Shown piece by piece: positions 1-11,605 of a stretch of DNA of 64,000 bases. The stretch comes from Drosophila persimilis (Eukaryota; Arthropoda; Insecta; Diptera; Drosophilidae). The stretch lies in assembly GCF_003286085.1 (NCBI RefSeq), contig NW_020825288.1, forward strand, positions 12,462,001-12,526,000, read 5' to 3'. Position 1 is the stretch's first letter. Every line of letters starts with the position of its first letter. Made by a program: the position numbers and the translations under genes. The notes under the pieces were generated by a model. That model did no database searches. It was not told the DNA's origin and worked only from the letters and a program-made list of their open reading frames with translations.

Positions 1-2185
1 GGGCGCCTGGCTGAGCTGGTAAGTGAATCAGAACTTCCTATCCAGAGCACACATTCAGTGTGTTTCTACATTCCAGAGCCAAAAGTCACCACTGGATGAG
101 GCTTGCTGTCAGGAGACAATGGAGGAGCGGACACAGGAATACCAGGAGGAGTTGCAAGGGCTGCTCGAATCCCTGCAGTGCCTGAAACTAAGCATACGTA
201 GGCAGAATTTGTATTCCTTTAGAATCATCCATTCATTCGAATCTCCCTGCATTCCAGAGGGCGGCACAAATCGTTATCCGCGCGACATTGTGCCGGATAT
301 CAACATTACGAGCGAAGATGGACAGCAGCTGGAGAGCAGCTCCGCGTATGCCACCTGCGACAATTCCAGCCGAGATCAATTGGCGCTCACGGATCACAGT
401 GCGGCCTCGCCTATGGAGCACGAGACTGAGACAAGCACTACAACGGGCACCCTTTGTCGCTCCAACATGGGAATGGCCAATGCCAATGTCAACGCCAACG
501 CCAACGCCAACGTCAGTGTCACTGCAAATGCGGCCAAGAAGAAGGTGGTACGCCTGCGCAAGATGGGATCCCGGCAGAACAGCAAGACGGAGAGCGACAG
601 CAGCGATGCGGATACGCATAGCGTGCTGGAGACCCCACGTCGGTTGCGCCGCAAGAACTTTCGGGTGAAACAGCGCTCCTTGGACGATGATTTCCGGCTG
701 GGTTCCTTCACGACAACGGCCCCGAATGAGTTAGATACCGCCAATGCCACAGATGATGTAATCTACGGCTCGCTCAAGGTGAAGCCCGGTGAACTTATCG
801 AACAGAGTCAGTGCATTGCCCCCGCATCCGCTCCGGCTCCTACTGCAGCACCTGCTGCTGCTGCAACTCCACCCATGAAGCTGGGCGGATTTGTACCACC
901 TCCGCTGCCAGAGCCTCATGCCCGAACATACAATGCCAATGTCTTTGTGAAGACCAAGCGAAAGATCTTCACCACGATTATGGAGCCCAGTGCATCCGAG
1001 GGCATAGCACTCATCGAAAAGGAGCTAGACAGCCCCACGCATAGCGTCGAGGAGAAGCCCGAGAAGTTAGTGAGATCCAAGAATCAGCCACGCCCACTCA
1101 GTCTGTACAAATCCATCAGCCTGGAGAGACTGGCGCCACATCGGCCCAAAGTAGAGCTGCGCAAGTGCCAGAGCAGCGAAGGCCTGCGTCAGGGGTCACT
1201 CCTGGTCCGTCCCCCGCTGGCTAGTGACAGCATCCAGAGGCTGTCCCAGCCGGCGGCCAAGCGGATGCCAATGGAGCTGCCCAATCCTCCCGTGCCGCCG
1301 CGAAGGGCGCACCTTTACAAGAAGAACTCGCTGCACAAGTCACACAGCGCAACCGTCAGCAACAACATTGAGCACAAGATCGCCAAGACCAGCTCCGGTT
1401 CGACCTTCTCCAAGGTTCACCCTCCACTGACTCTGCCCAACCGCGAGGATAACACACTGCCGCGCATTCAGCGCAAGCTGGAGGGCAAGACCACCCCTTC
1501 GTTGACCCCCACCAAGTCCAAGCACTTTGAGTTCCCCCCACCACAGATACTTCCGCCCGATCGGCCGGTCACTCCCCTCTCGGAGCGAGCTATCCGCCTA
1601 CAGTTGGCAAAGGCGCAGTTCCTGCAGAGCGCTCCGGTAACGCCACGGCAGGAGCCACCCACACCCACGGCTGGAAGCGATGCGGTTCCGCTTCACAAGA
1701 GCATCAGTGCTGGCAGCATCCGAGGAGGAGCTGAAGAAGCTGCCAGAAGTTTGGAGCCACAACAGCAACAGTACCAACAGGAAGTATCCACCGATCAGGA
1801 GAGTGCCGGTACCTCCAGTGCCTACGATAGCCTGCCGCGTTCCGTCAGTCGGAGTGCAAAGATCTCCAGCAAACTTGGCTTCGCCACACTCACCTCTAAG
1901 TTGCGGCGCGGAGGCAAGAAATCCAAGGAGTCATCTGCCTCCCCCACCACTGGCAGTGCCCTCTCGGCCCTCTGTCGCCAAACGTTGATGGCCGACGTGA
2001 TTGCTATACCCCAGGCCTACGGAATTGAGAAACCACCACCCAGTCCAACCGCCAGGAATGTGCACAAGTCACAGAGTACTCCCCAGGCGGCTGGACCTCC
2101 GTTCGATATGCATGTCAATCTCGATGGATTGAACAAGTCTCTGAGTGAGCAATATGTACGGCAGCTCAAGGAGAGCGATGTCTAG
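1..2185 (+). CDS. 3' part of an unrecognised proline/serine-rich protein gene
   Basis: The 5' end lies outside the window. I read exon pieces 1..18, 77..197 and 258..2185 with introns 19..76 (GTAAGT...TTCCAG) and 198..257 (60 nt, GTAGGC...TTCCAG, frame kept). The stop TAG is at 2183-2185. The frame is also open upstream through the first intron from a GTG, but I take that as chance. The exon at 77 encodes a Glu/Gln-rich helix that looks like a coiled coil. The large last exon is low complexity: a short Asn-Ala repeat near 478-525, Arg/Lys-rich stretches, proline-rich runs such as NPPVPPRR (a class of SH3-ligand motif) near 1280, and several KSxS motifs. I recognise no enzymatic domain. A cytoplasmic scaffold or adaptor role is only a guess. 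Codon use and length strongly support real coding sequence; identity is unknown. Confidence 0.75.
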
Positions 2186-2403
2186 TCACAAGTCAGAAGT
2201 CCAGAATCTAGTCATAGATTAAATACTATTTTGCGTATCAAGAACGTATCAGTTAATGTGCTGTTGATACCACAAATCTAGTCATAGAGTCAACTGTAAT
2301 AACGTGGTATGTGGCATCAAAGCATTGAGTAATTGATCCTCAATGAAAAACGTTGAAATCCAATGAAATCCGTGGCTTCCTTGCCAGTCCATTGGAACCA
2401 AGA

Positions 2404-2409
2404 AATAAA
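2404..2409 (+). terminator. Polyadenylation signal of the first gene
   Basis: AATAAA lies 219 bp after the stop codon of the first gene. The sequence 2186-2557 between this gene and the convergent secreted-protein gene is 3' UTR and spacer. It holds a small imperfect direct repeat (AATCTAGTCATAGA near 2203 and 2275). A minus-strand AATAAA near 2484-2489 probably serves the opposite gene. Confidence 0.6.
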
Positions 2410-2557
2410 CACACACTTTCTGACATTTGCTCGAAGTATATTTTAATCATATCGATCGGTGTCGCGCTTTATCAATCTCAAGTTTATTCCGGTTAACCAT
2501 AATTGGCTTATCGATCGCGACAGCGAGGGGCATCGCCGATATCCGCACGCACCTCCA

Positions 2558-3715
2558 CTACCTGTGATCCACATAGTCATCCACATTGTCCAAATCCTCG
2601 TCTTCATCATCCTCATCCACATTATTCTCATGGGGTATTTCTGGAGGCTCTGCGCCCGTGTTCCAATAACGATCCTCTTCCGGTAGGGTAAACTCGTAGC
2701 TCGGCTTGTCCGTATCCACGTAAACGATACAAGCGGTCAGGTTCTGTGCCGTCTCTATCATTTGTGGAATGCTGTTGACAAACTCCACGCCACACTGGGC
2801 CGACTTGAGGGCGGCTCCTGGTAGCTCGTTGTTCAGCTTGCCATAGCCCTCGATGCCAACGGCGATGATGTCATGGACACGACGGATCGCACTCAGGGCA
2901 TTAATGGTGCCCGAGAGTATCCTTCCCATGGTTGTCTGCTTGGCGGCAATCTTCTTGTAAATGTTCACCAAGCCACGGATACTCTGCCGGATTTCCTTTA
3001 CGGAGGCCACCGTCTCGTGCTGGATGCGCAGCACCAGCCCCGTGGTGTAGGTGTAGCAGTCGACGCCATCGCTGACGGCCTGCAGAGCCTGCTGGAACTG
3101 GGGCACATGCGAGTAGCTGCAGTATGCGGCCATCTCTGCAAAACCCCAGTACTTGGACATAAATCCCAGGCCTCCAATCGCAGCCGTGACAATCTTTGGC
3201 TTGTTAATAGTCAGCAGATTGGTCTCCAGATCAATGGCGCGCATCACCAGATCATCTATCCCCTCCTGAGCCTCGTCGATCACGTCTTGTAAGATGTCCC
3301 GCAGATCTTTAAACTCCGCTTGCTGTTCTTTGGTCAAGTCCGGACCGGGTTTTCCAATCAGTTCTTCCACCGTGGGCAGCGAGGTGTCGTAGACAATCTT
3401 TGGCTTTTCATCCACATAGATCGCGAACTGACTGCGGAACTCCTCGAACACCTGGAGGTAGCTGGCATCCATTTGCGGCTCGGTCCCCGCCTCGCTCTGA
3501 GCACTTCCATCTCCTTGCTGTAGCTTCAGGCTGTACAGATAGTCGTGCTGGGATTGGAGCTCGCGATAGAGGGGGCGCAGAGTCTCGACCTCAGGGCTGG
3601 ACAGCTGCAAGTCCTTCTGCTGCTGCATTAGCAGGTTGTCCAGCTCCTGGTGGCCACTCGCGTAGGCACTCAGGAGCACACAGCTCAGCAAGAGCAGAGA
3701 TACTTTAGGCAACAT
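2558..3715 (-). CDS. Secreted protein of unknown function, 385 aa
   Basis: Single-exon ORF with an ATG at 3715. Residues 1-20 form a classic signal peptide (charged start, Leu/Ser core, AYASG at the likely cleavage site). The mature protein is mostly helical, Gln/Glu/Leu-rich, with few cysteines (AAYCSY, GVDCYT, AQCGVE, TACIVY), and ends in a very acidic Asp/Glu tail. I see no catalytic motif. It belongs to no family I can name with confidence. Its neighbours at 4003-4754 and 5525-6320 are also secreted helical cysteine-containing proteins, so the three may be distant relatives. A TATATATA on the minus strand and a GATAAG site lie about 150-170 bp upstream. GATAAG sites are common in midgut-expressed fly genes, so gut expression is a possible inference. 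Confidence 0.8.
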   Translation of the reverse strand: MLPKVSLLLLSCVLLSAYASGHQELDNLLMQQQKDLQLSSPEVETLRPLYRELQSQHDYLYSLKLQQGDGSAQSEAGTEPQMDASYLQVFEEFRSQFAIYVDEKPKIVYDTSLPTVEELIGKPGPDLTKEQQAEFKDLRDILQDVIDEAQEGIDDLVMRAIDLETNLLTINKPKIVTAAIGGLGFMSKYWGFAEMAAYCSYSHVPQFQQALQAVSDGVDCYTYTTGLVLRIQHETVASVKEIRQSIRGLVNIYKKIAAKQTTMGRILSGTINALSAIRRVHDIIAVGIEGYGKLNNELPGAALKSAQCGVEFVNSIPQMIETAQNLTACIVYVDTDKPSYEFTLPEEDRYWNTGAEPPEIPHENNVDEDDEDEDLDNVDDYVDHR

Positions 3716-3876
3716 TTTTCCCGGCCAAGCGGTGAAATCTAACTGTGGAGCAGTTGGTCGGTCAGATCTGCTATCGGCACAACTATAGCTCGTAAAATAC
3801 CATCAGAGATACCCCATTGGATTTTCATAAGTGCTGATTGGAGACTACTAATCGCTCCTTATCTCATTCATAACGC

Positions 3877-3884
3877 TATATATA
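3877..3884 (-). promoter_or_regulatory. TATA box of the 385-aa secreted-protein gene
   Basis: TATATATA on the minus strand lies about 165 bp before the start codon at 3715, which predicts transcription start near 3850. A GATAAG (minus strand, 3858-3863) lies beside it. The interval 3716-4002 otherwise holds only 5' UTR/promoter and the 3' end of the next gene. Confidence 0.55.
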
Positions 3885-4002
3885 ACCCCTCCATGGGGCA
3901 AAGTAAACAATTTGTAAAGAGCTTTTCGTGAATGGTTTACCATGAGAGAGTGCGAAAGTTCTGAGGGTTCTTAAGATTTAGTGCAGCATAGTTTATTCTT
4001 CC

Positions 4003-4754
4003 TCACTCCATAACACAGGATTCGATACCGGCATAGACCACATCGAACTGCATCTTCAGCTGGTGATAGGCAGTGCAACTGGGTGTGTCCAGTTCCTCTA
4101 GCGACAACTGCAGCAGAATGTCCCAGCAAAGCTCCAGACTGGAGGCCATGCGTTGATTGATGCCTCCAATGCCGGCCACGGTGCAGAGCAGCACGCCGGC
4201 ATGGTTAAAGGAGGATTGCTTCAGCTGCCAGATCTGACAAATCTTCGATAGATCCGAAATCTTCTGTGCGGCCACATTCAGAAAGTTGGCCTCCCGCACA
4301 ACCTCCTGCTCGAAGTGTTCCATTACGCTATCCAGAGATTGCCGGCAGATGCTATACTTGTCAATCAGTTCCCTATTGAAGTGGGCTACTTCGCGCTCGT
4401 GTTGCTTGAAGCAGGAGCCCCACTCCACAGTGTATTGGTGGTCAAAGAAGTCCTCTAGCCGCGCACTCACTTGCTGCTGTTTAGTGTCTAGGGTGTCCTT
4501 TGCCTGCTGCACTTGCTCGGCGTGTGCGTAGATCGCGTGATGCGTGTCATTCCATAGTTGATCGGCCCTAAAGCTTTCCTCGGCTATCAGTAGCTTCGTA
4601 GACTCGTAGAGCGGCCCCTGCTTGTCCCAAATCCTTCTGCTCTTACTCTCCACCTGTAATAGTTATTTGTTGATAATCGTTTTATGCTTAACATTGTAAG
4701 TATTACCCAAAGAAAGCTCAGAAGCAGCAGTGTACTCCTTACAAACCTCATCAT
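4003..4754 (-). CDS. Secreted cysteine-containing protein, 2 exons, 232 aa
   Basis: I reconstruct complement(join(4003..4653,4707..4754)). The large exon alone begins with a GTG just after TATTACAG, a splice acceptor. Upstream, a 48-nt exon starting at ATG 4754 encodes MMRFVRSTLLLLSFLW, a signal peptide, and joins in phase 0 at a GTAATA donor (53-nt intron). The mature protein is helical with many Gln/Glu/His residues and seven cysteines. I recognise no enzyme motif; an extracellular role is inferred from the signal peptide only. The polyadenylation signal (AATAAA, minus strand, 3992-3997) almost abuts the stop codon, so the 3' UTR is very short. Function unknown. Confidence 0.75.
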
Positions 4755-5524
4755 GCAACTGATATACGATTTGAGCTAAAAGATACGTTGTTTCATTAGG
4801 TTCCTAGCACTTCAGTAGAAGGTCTCTCCACTATGTAAGAGCGTATGTTTTTTAGTTTGGCTCCAGGTATTCCATTGATGTTCGAGCTTGATTCGCGTGG
4901 AAACCCCCTGTTAAAAGCAATCACATGCGGAACAATGTATTTGCGAAGAAAAACCACCTTCGATTTCCCTTCGAAAATGGAGTGCAAGTGTAAACAAGTA
5001 TTCACTAGTCAAAAAAACCAGATGACGTTATCTTTCATTAAGCTAATGTTCAGTTGTCAATCCTTATCGCGGCAGATTCCAATGTCAATGTATGGGAAAA
5101 CATCATGATGAGTCAGACTATGCGAGGCTTTTCGAGAAAAGATTCATTCCATTCCTTGAAGAAAATGATTAATAAATACAAAACGAAATGTGTGGAAATG
5201 TGGAAAATGTTGCTGAAATTGCTTTAAAAATAAGAGACAGTTGAACATGGCCTTATCGACTTGATTTTACCCTTTCGAGTCTATACAACATTTATGAATT
5301 CTGTGAATAATTTTCCAAATATTTATAAAATTAGGCACCACAACAAATCCAAAGTGTCGTATAATTATGTTTGGCACCTTATGTGGATGGTGTCTTTCAT
5401 TAGACAAATGACATATGAATGTCTATTCAGTAATGGCTTGCCTTATCGCTAGAGATTCCAATGTGAACGACTATATATACCAAGAAAATCAAAGACCCAG
5501 GAACAATAGACCGAAAACATCATT
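4755..5524. other. Shared 5' region between two divergent secreted-protein genes
   Basis: The genes at 4003-4754 (-) and 5525-6320 (+) are divergent across this interval. It contains three CTTATC (GATAAG) sites at 5063, 5252 and 5442, all in the context CCTTATCG, and a partial internal duplication described in the findings. No convincing additional gene is seen. Confidence 0.5.
5472..5479 (+). promoter_or_regulatory. TATA box of the secreted gene at 5525
   Basis: TATATATA lies 46 bp before the ATG at 5525, 25 bp after a CCTTATCG (GATA) site. This implies a very short 5' leader. Confidence 0.6.
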
Positions 5525-6320
5525 ATGAATACCATTGGAATAATTTGTCTTCTCCTAAGTTTGTCTGTGAGTAATAGCCGCACTGATGATATATAATCGT
5601 TTTCTCAACACTAAATCACTCTTTTAGTCGATCCAAGCAGAGACAGTGGTCCAAAATGAGACCCACACAGAGACCGAGACCACGAACTATGGACCCATTA
5701 CCATGGTGGTGAACAATCTGGCCGAGATTGCCATCAATGTGAGCGATGAGACGACCGGCCAGCTGCAGTCCAAAATGGAGCGCACAGTGCAGGATATAAC
5801 GGGCAATCTGGAGGTATTGACCACCGATGCCATGGCCCAGCTGAGCGATGCCATATACGAGACCAACCAGCTGCTGGTGGGAAACCCCACCTGCAATCCG
5901 GCCTGGAATCTGGACGAGCTCACGGCCAACATTACGGATCAGTTGGGGGCCTGCACTTTCGGATTGGGCAGCCTGGTAGACAGCTTCCGGCAGGAAGGCC
6001 AGCAGTCGCTCACCAATGTGCAAGGATTCGTCCAGCAGATCGCCCAGTTACCGTCCCTCTGCCAGCTGCTGGGGCAATCGACGGAGCTGGCTCCACTCAA
6101 TCCGCTGGGATTTGCCGGCGGCAACAACTGCTTCATCAACGGCATGGTCGAGATCAACAAGGGAATGGCACAGACTCTGCACAACGCATCCCTACTCCTG
6201 GTCCGCACGCGACAGCTATCGGAGGAGCAAGTGGCGCAGGCGCAACAGTGCAGCGACTCAGTCGTCCAACAGATCCGTCAGTTGCTCAGCGACGAGCGGG
6301 CCAACTGTGAAGCGCTTTGA
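5525..6320 (+). CDS. Secreted six-cysteine protein, 2 exons, 244 aa
   Basis: join(5525..5566,5628..6320). Exon 1 encodes the start of a signal peptide (MNTIGIICLLLSLS). A GTGAGT donor at 5567 and TTTTAG acceptor ending at 5627 give a 61-nt intron, and exon 2 continues SIQAE in frame. The mature part is rich in Gln, Asn and Thr, has several N-glycosylation sequons (for example NET, NVS, NIT, NAS) and six cysteines in the contexts NPTCNP, GACTFG, PSLCQL, GNNCFI, QQCSDS and ANCEAL. The layout resembles TsetseEP/DUF725-type Drosophila secreted proteins, but I cannot confirm membership. No catalytic residues are evident. TATA and GATA sites upstream suggest tissue-specific, possibly gut, expression. 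Confidence 0.78.
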
Positions 6321-7522
6321 GCAATGTATATGAGTTTGGGTATAAGGAGAAGGAAATATAGAAGGGCAAATTTATGCACCCACAGGAGGGCGAGGACTCG
6401 CCATATCCTGCTCACATATGTATTGCTTATGCATGACATTTATTTGACAACTTTTTGATTGATTTTACAGCTGCTGCTGTATGCTGCATGTGATACGTAT
6501 TGTATCTGCATATGCCGAATGCTTTGTATGCATTTTTCATACGAGTATTTTGGGTAATTTTGCGGCTAGTCGCAGGTTAAGTTCACTTTTCAAACTCGCA
6601 TGCATACTAATTGGCCATGCCATTGTTCGATCGACCAATTGCCCAATGGACTTGCCAACGACACGTGGCAGCCACACGATGATGATACCCAACGGAAGAC
6701 CAAACAACTCGAGCAACAGCTGGCCATAGAAAGAGATACTATACTATATATACGAATGTATGTAGGGATGAAGAGAAGAGAGGTTGTCGTATCGCTTGTC
6801 TGCCAGTTCCCCTAGCCATGTCCCTCCTTTTCCGCAGTGAGCCAAATTATTTTGACCTGCCCCTCGCACACTGAGCCGAATTTCACATCTAGTTAGAGCC
6901 AAGCACGTTCTTGCACGTTGGCCCAGCGTCCACCGAATTGTTTACAGTGTAGACGGGGCAACGAAAAATGTCTACGACTCTTTTTATTTCGGCTCTTTGG
7001 CGCAATTTCCCTAAGAGTCTGAATTTTATCTTATTTTTACTGCTTGTAACAGTTGTTGCTGGTGATGATGATGATCGCTGCTGTTGCTGTTATTGCTGTT
7101 GTTGCACAAATTCTGTGATACTCCAACATCTGTTGATGTTACTAGATCTCTGACTGAGTCTTGGTGACGCTAGGCGCGCGACTCTTGCCTTTTGGAGCCC
7201 GAAGACACAGACTCGAATAAGATAGCAGAAAAATACAAGTGTAAGCATAAATGAGCGATAATTGTAGTTTTTGATCTCAGAACTATTGAGCGCAAATTAT
7301 ATTTAGATAAGATAAAAGTATTTGATTCACTGTCAGCAAAAATCGTATTAAGATGCAAGGAGCTACGGTGTCCACGACCAAAGAACACTGCAAATAGAAT
7401 AATTGTTTTAAACAAACTTCCGCTTCAGATGATACATAAACTGGATTCAACTGCTGGTCAGGTTTACAAAAAGATAAAGGCTTTTATTTGTTTGCACCGC
7501 ATGGCTACGGGTGCAGAGATAA
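6321..7522. other. Intergenic region with no convincing gene
   Basis: About 1.2 kb. The only longer ORFs are low-complexity readings of GAT/GCTGTT trinucleotide repeats (7060-7110) and antisense shadows. I see no tRNA or other RNA gene. Confidence 0.5.
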
Positions 7523-8009
7523 TCAGTTAACGATGCTCAATCCCAGTTGCTCGCTGGCGAACGATTTGAGCACGTTCATTGCAATATCTTGTACACGTCT
7601 ATTACTCATGATTAGGGCGCCAATACTCAGGACATCCTCGTAGCCTACATTGGCAACAGCATTGATCACATGCTGCTCCAGTTCTATGCGCTGGCTTTCC
7701 GTCAAATCGTCCATGATAATTTCGCGTAAAGACTTGAACTTTCCTTGAAAAAGATAAGACACACCATTAGGAGATAGCAAAAGTGCACTTAAAGAAGAGT
7801 TACTCACCTTCGGTCAATCCGTAGGCTGCGAGACTACCAATAGCCCCACCAACAGCTAGGCCACGGGACCCCATCAAGAGTCCGCCAATCAATGCACCAG
7901 CTGCACAGAGGGCCGCTCCCTTTGCGGTCTCTTTGAATGTCACTTGAATGTTGCGACGATCAGCCAAAATAGCCAGAGCCTTTATTATCTCCCCCGTATC
8001 GATGGGCAT
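7523..8009 (-). CDS. nazo: C19orf12/Nazo-family membrane-associated protein, 140 aa
   Basis: complement(join(7523..7743,7808..8009)), with a phase-1 GTGAGT donor and TTTCAAG acceptor (64-nt intron). Total length is 140 aa; the human short form is about 141 aa. Residues 25-65 are a Gly/Ala-rich hydrophobic hairpin with alternating glycines ([18 protein letters not shown]), the hallmark of C19orf12, followed by the conserved FKSLREII helix and a C-terminal helical region. C19orf12 proteins sit at ER/mitochondria contacts and lipid droplets and are mutated in a human iron-accumulation neurodegeneration. The fly homologue Nazo (CG11671) is reported in lipid storage and STING-linked antiviral response. 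I chose the ATG at 8009; an in-frame ATG at 8060 would add 17 aa. There is a second fly paralogue, so the symbol rests on synteny with ato. Confidence 0.8.
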
Positions 8010-11000
8010 TGTTTGTTCTTTGCTGTTCAATAATTTTCTGGAAACTAAATCGAACCTCAATCCGCTGGAAATTGTTGTGAAGCTACGGCCAAAGATGAGC
8101 GGTTCTTGATAGAACTGCGAAATCGATAGCTACACTGTCGAAATGCTTTTATGTTACTCAAAATGTAGAATTTTTTTTAGTTGTATCAATGTATTTTATA
8201 ATATTTCTACAGTCAAAAACAGCATTGCTTACTTGAAACGACTATTATTTCCTCTTTTGGAACAATGTATTAATACGAATATAATAACTTTTACCTTGAG
8301 AGAAATATTGGCACATGCTAGTGGAAGTGGAATGATTCTTTAAAAATCGACGCTGTCTTAAGACTTCTTATAACGTGTCTAGATCGCGTTTAAAAATCGC
8401 TGCCCGATTTTCTTTAATTTTGATTGATGCGGCTTTAATTGCGTCGTGGGTTCGTTCAGTTCCCAAAAACTGCTACCGACGAGGAACTTTCGGGTAACTG
8501 TAACTAGACTAGACGCGGCGGCGGTGCCTTATGTCGGCCGTTCTTAGGCCGCCGGATATCTAGCAGTTGGGATGGTCTACTGCTTGAGGCACGGCTCTCC
8601 GCCTGCGAGCCAACTGGCGCGCCTTGCACACACAATAGGGAATTATCATTATTATTATTATTTGCTGTCTTCAGGACGAGAAGGAGAAGGAAGAGCACGC
8701 CGCGTGGCGTGCGAGTGAAAGCCACCGAAAAAGGACAAGACCCTGGCGGCCAAAGCGAGATAGATAGCCCACCGCACACTCAAGCCAAAGTGCAACATAT
8801 GCTACTATGTTCTCCTGCTCCTGCTCCTGCTCATGCTGCTGCTGCTGCTTCTGGGACGCTCTGGCTGAGGCTAAGACTCAGAACAAACGTGCGGCGCACG
8901 CCGTCATCTGGTGCCACTTTTGACTTCAAAAATTGGATTGCCTACGCTCGCTCTTCGGGTCCGCTCTCCGCTATACGCTTCCTTTTCCTCTTCCTCGTTC
9001 AGTTTGTCCATATTACTTGGTATATTTTTTTGTATAGCTGTTTCTTTTACGGTTGGGGTTTTTTTCAAGGAAGCAGAACCACTCGGCTCAGGTCCATGCC
9101 CGTGGCTGCAGTTACTGTTTGACTTCCGTTAAGCACGAGTGCAGGAGCGAAAGAGCAGACACCAAAAACGGCAACAGCAGGATAAGCCGCTTAAAGGACA
9201 CGGCCATACACAGTCAGTCGGATCCCCAAAAGGATCGCTGGAAAGGGTTGCCTGCCGCAACCTGGGGAAATGAGGTGTGAGGCCGACAAGGATACACAGA
9301 CGGAGCTCGGCTTACAAATCCCAATTGAGCGCCGAAATCGCGCGCATGCCTGGCAAATGAACACGTGTGCCAGCACCAGCACCAGAACCAGGCCCGATCA
9401 GATCGGTGTGTCAGCTGGCAGGCCCGAATATACACAGACATAATAATTGCCCTGCCTATGAAACTGCTAGAAGAATCCTATGATACTCCATGTCGATGAA
9501 CAGGAAAACATTAAATATTTACTACATGAAAAGTACGATCGATTTTGGGTTAAAAGATAATTCCAAAAATATCTTTAATAACTTTGTGTTATATGATTCT
9601 TTTTATTTTAGTACGAGACAAAAATTAAATTCTAGAATACATTGCCATGAATGGAATTTGATTTTTTGTGACTTTGTTCATTTTCGATCATAGCTTTCAT
9701 ATAACTTAAAAAACTACCTTCGAGTAAAAACTACAAGCGCGGTTTTGAAATATATTGGGGAGTTTATTGCAAATTCGAAGTATGGAGATCTGATCTGTAT
9801 CGGGCAAAGGACACTCCAAAAGTTAACTCTTGTTGCAATGTGTAGTTTTCACAACTTTTATACAAAATTAAACTTTGATTTCATTTCCAATTCAAATATA
9901 TACAAAATAAAACCCTATACATTATAATAAATCGTTTCGATTAACAAATTATGCACCATCAAGGCGTATACAATTTTCAAATCGGTTTTCCAATTGCCGT
10001 AACCAAAAGCAACGAAAACAAAAAAGTTAATTTACATTAAATTCCAATATCCTTTAGAAAATAAGATCCCAAATAAATAATGGAACTTTTAGTGGAATGG
10101 AGAGACAAATGTGAAATTTTCCAGAGCGCGCAATTCAATTAGAGATCTCGCCGTAAAGCGTCGGAGCACGAAAAATTAAGCAATAAAATTATTTATGGTT
10201 CACGCAAATTCAATGCTCTGGACAGCATCAAAAGGAGCCACAAGAAGATGTGCCGACTCGCCGGGACTCGCCGGGAGCCGCAGAAATAGAGCAATAGCCA
10301 TGAATCAGGGGACGGCGAAGGGTAATAAAATGGGTAGGAATGGGTTCCAAGGATCCAGGACTAGGCCGATTCGGATCGGTGTAGGCCTTCGTTTTCGCTT
10401 TCATTTTCGTGTCATAATGTGTTGTAAGTAGTTGCCTTTGTTTCGTTGGCCAACACACAAAAGACTTGCCATTGTTCTATTGTCTGCTCAAGGACCTGTC
10501 TGTCCTGTGCCTGGGAACACCCGGGAGGTTCTCAGCATAAGAGTAGCATTCAGCATCAGCATCAGCATCATCGCTGCTGCTGTATCAGTTGCTTCGACCA
10601 CAATTTGACTTTCTGACCACCAACATAAAATGTTGACAGGCGGAACACGCCTCTAAAATATTGTGCGAAGCGAGTCCTGTGCGGTCTCCCTACCCCGTAC
10701 ACCACATGCACCTCTAGCTATAGCTTCCCTGAACCGCCTTCAGATCGGACTGGACTGAGCTGGGCTGGTCTGGGCTCTTGGGCAAATCAATTGATTGCCT
10801 TTTGACAGTTATGAGCTGATCACGTTGCTATCTTGATTGCCAGCAGTGTGTTGCTACCCCGTAGCCGCCAGGAATTTATTGTTATTGACATTTTAGTCGG
10901 ATGGAATCACACGGATTATATCTACTAATTGCATGTCGTACAAGATCCGATCCCTGTGATCCCTTTTGTCGGCACGTAGCGGCACTCCTTGATCACAAAT

Positions 11001-11576
11001 ATTTTATTAGCAATCACTCAAAGTCTGTTGAAATCTTGGAAATCGTATTTGAAGTATTTGTGGAATCTCTGCTTTACGACTCCGAATTATTATCAGATCA
11101 CAATCCTTGCAGTCCAAACTTTGGCTGTAATCCTTACCAACCTCCCACCAGACCGAGCTTAGCTCTCAGCGGTCACCACCCGTGCGAATGTTGAGTTCAA
11201 GAAGCCCCACTTTCACGATCGTTTAAACACAAATCGGCTGGAAAATCACGGCTTGCTCAACCTCAACTTAACTTGGAGCCAAGTCAACCCTCGCCGAAGG
11301 TGATAAAATTTCGCACATTAATACTTAATTACTTGAATAATTGGGGCCAAGGGATTAAGTTCACACTCACTCCAGGTCGCGACAGTCCAAAAAGCGTCCC
11401 AAGTCGAAGTCCAGTCAATGCAGGTGGTAGCCACTAAACCAAAGCAACAGCTCAAAACACAACAGAAAAAAAAAACGAGCCCGAAAGACGTTTCAGGACC
11501 TTCCCTTGGCAGTGGGCAAAAGATGAAGTGATGCCAACGCCACCGACGTCGTTGACATTAAATTGGATGGTCGTCT

Positions 11577-11605
11577 GTCCAGTCCAGTCCAGTCCAGTCC
11601 AGTCC
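11577..11605. repeat. AGTCC pentanucleotide repeat
   Basis: About six copies of AGTCC in tandem. A related, imperfect CAGTCC run lies at about 22557-22583. Both are in the flanks of atonal. Confidence 0.85.

Noticed and set aside
6968-7153. 61-aa ORF with a hydrophobic start and Asp/Cys runs
   Set aside because: The hydrophobic stretch is short and the rest reads GAT and TGT/TGC trinucleotide repeats. There is no promoter or conservation evidence.
8709-9122. 137-aa plus-strand ORF
   Set aside because: No domain, repeats of CTCCTG/CTG, and codon use unlike the neighbouring real genes. Probably noncoding ato flank.
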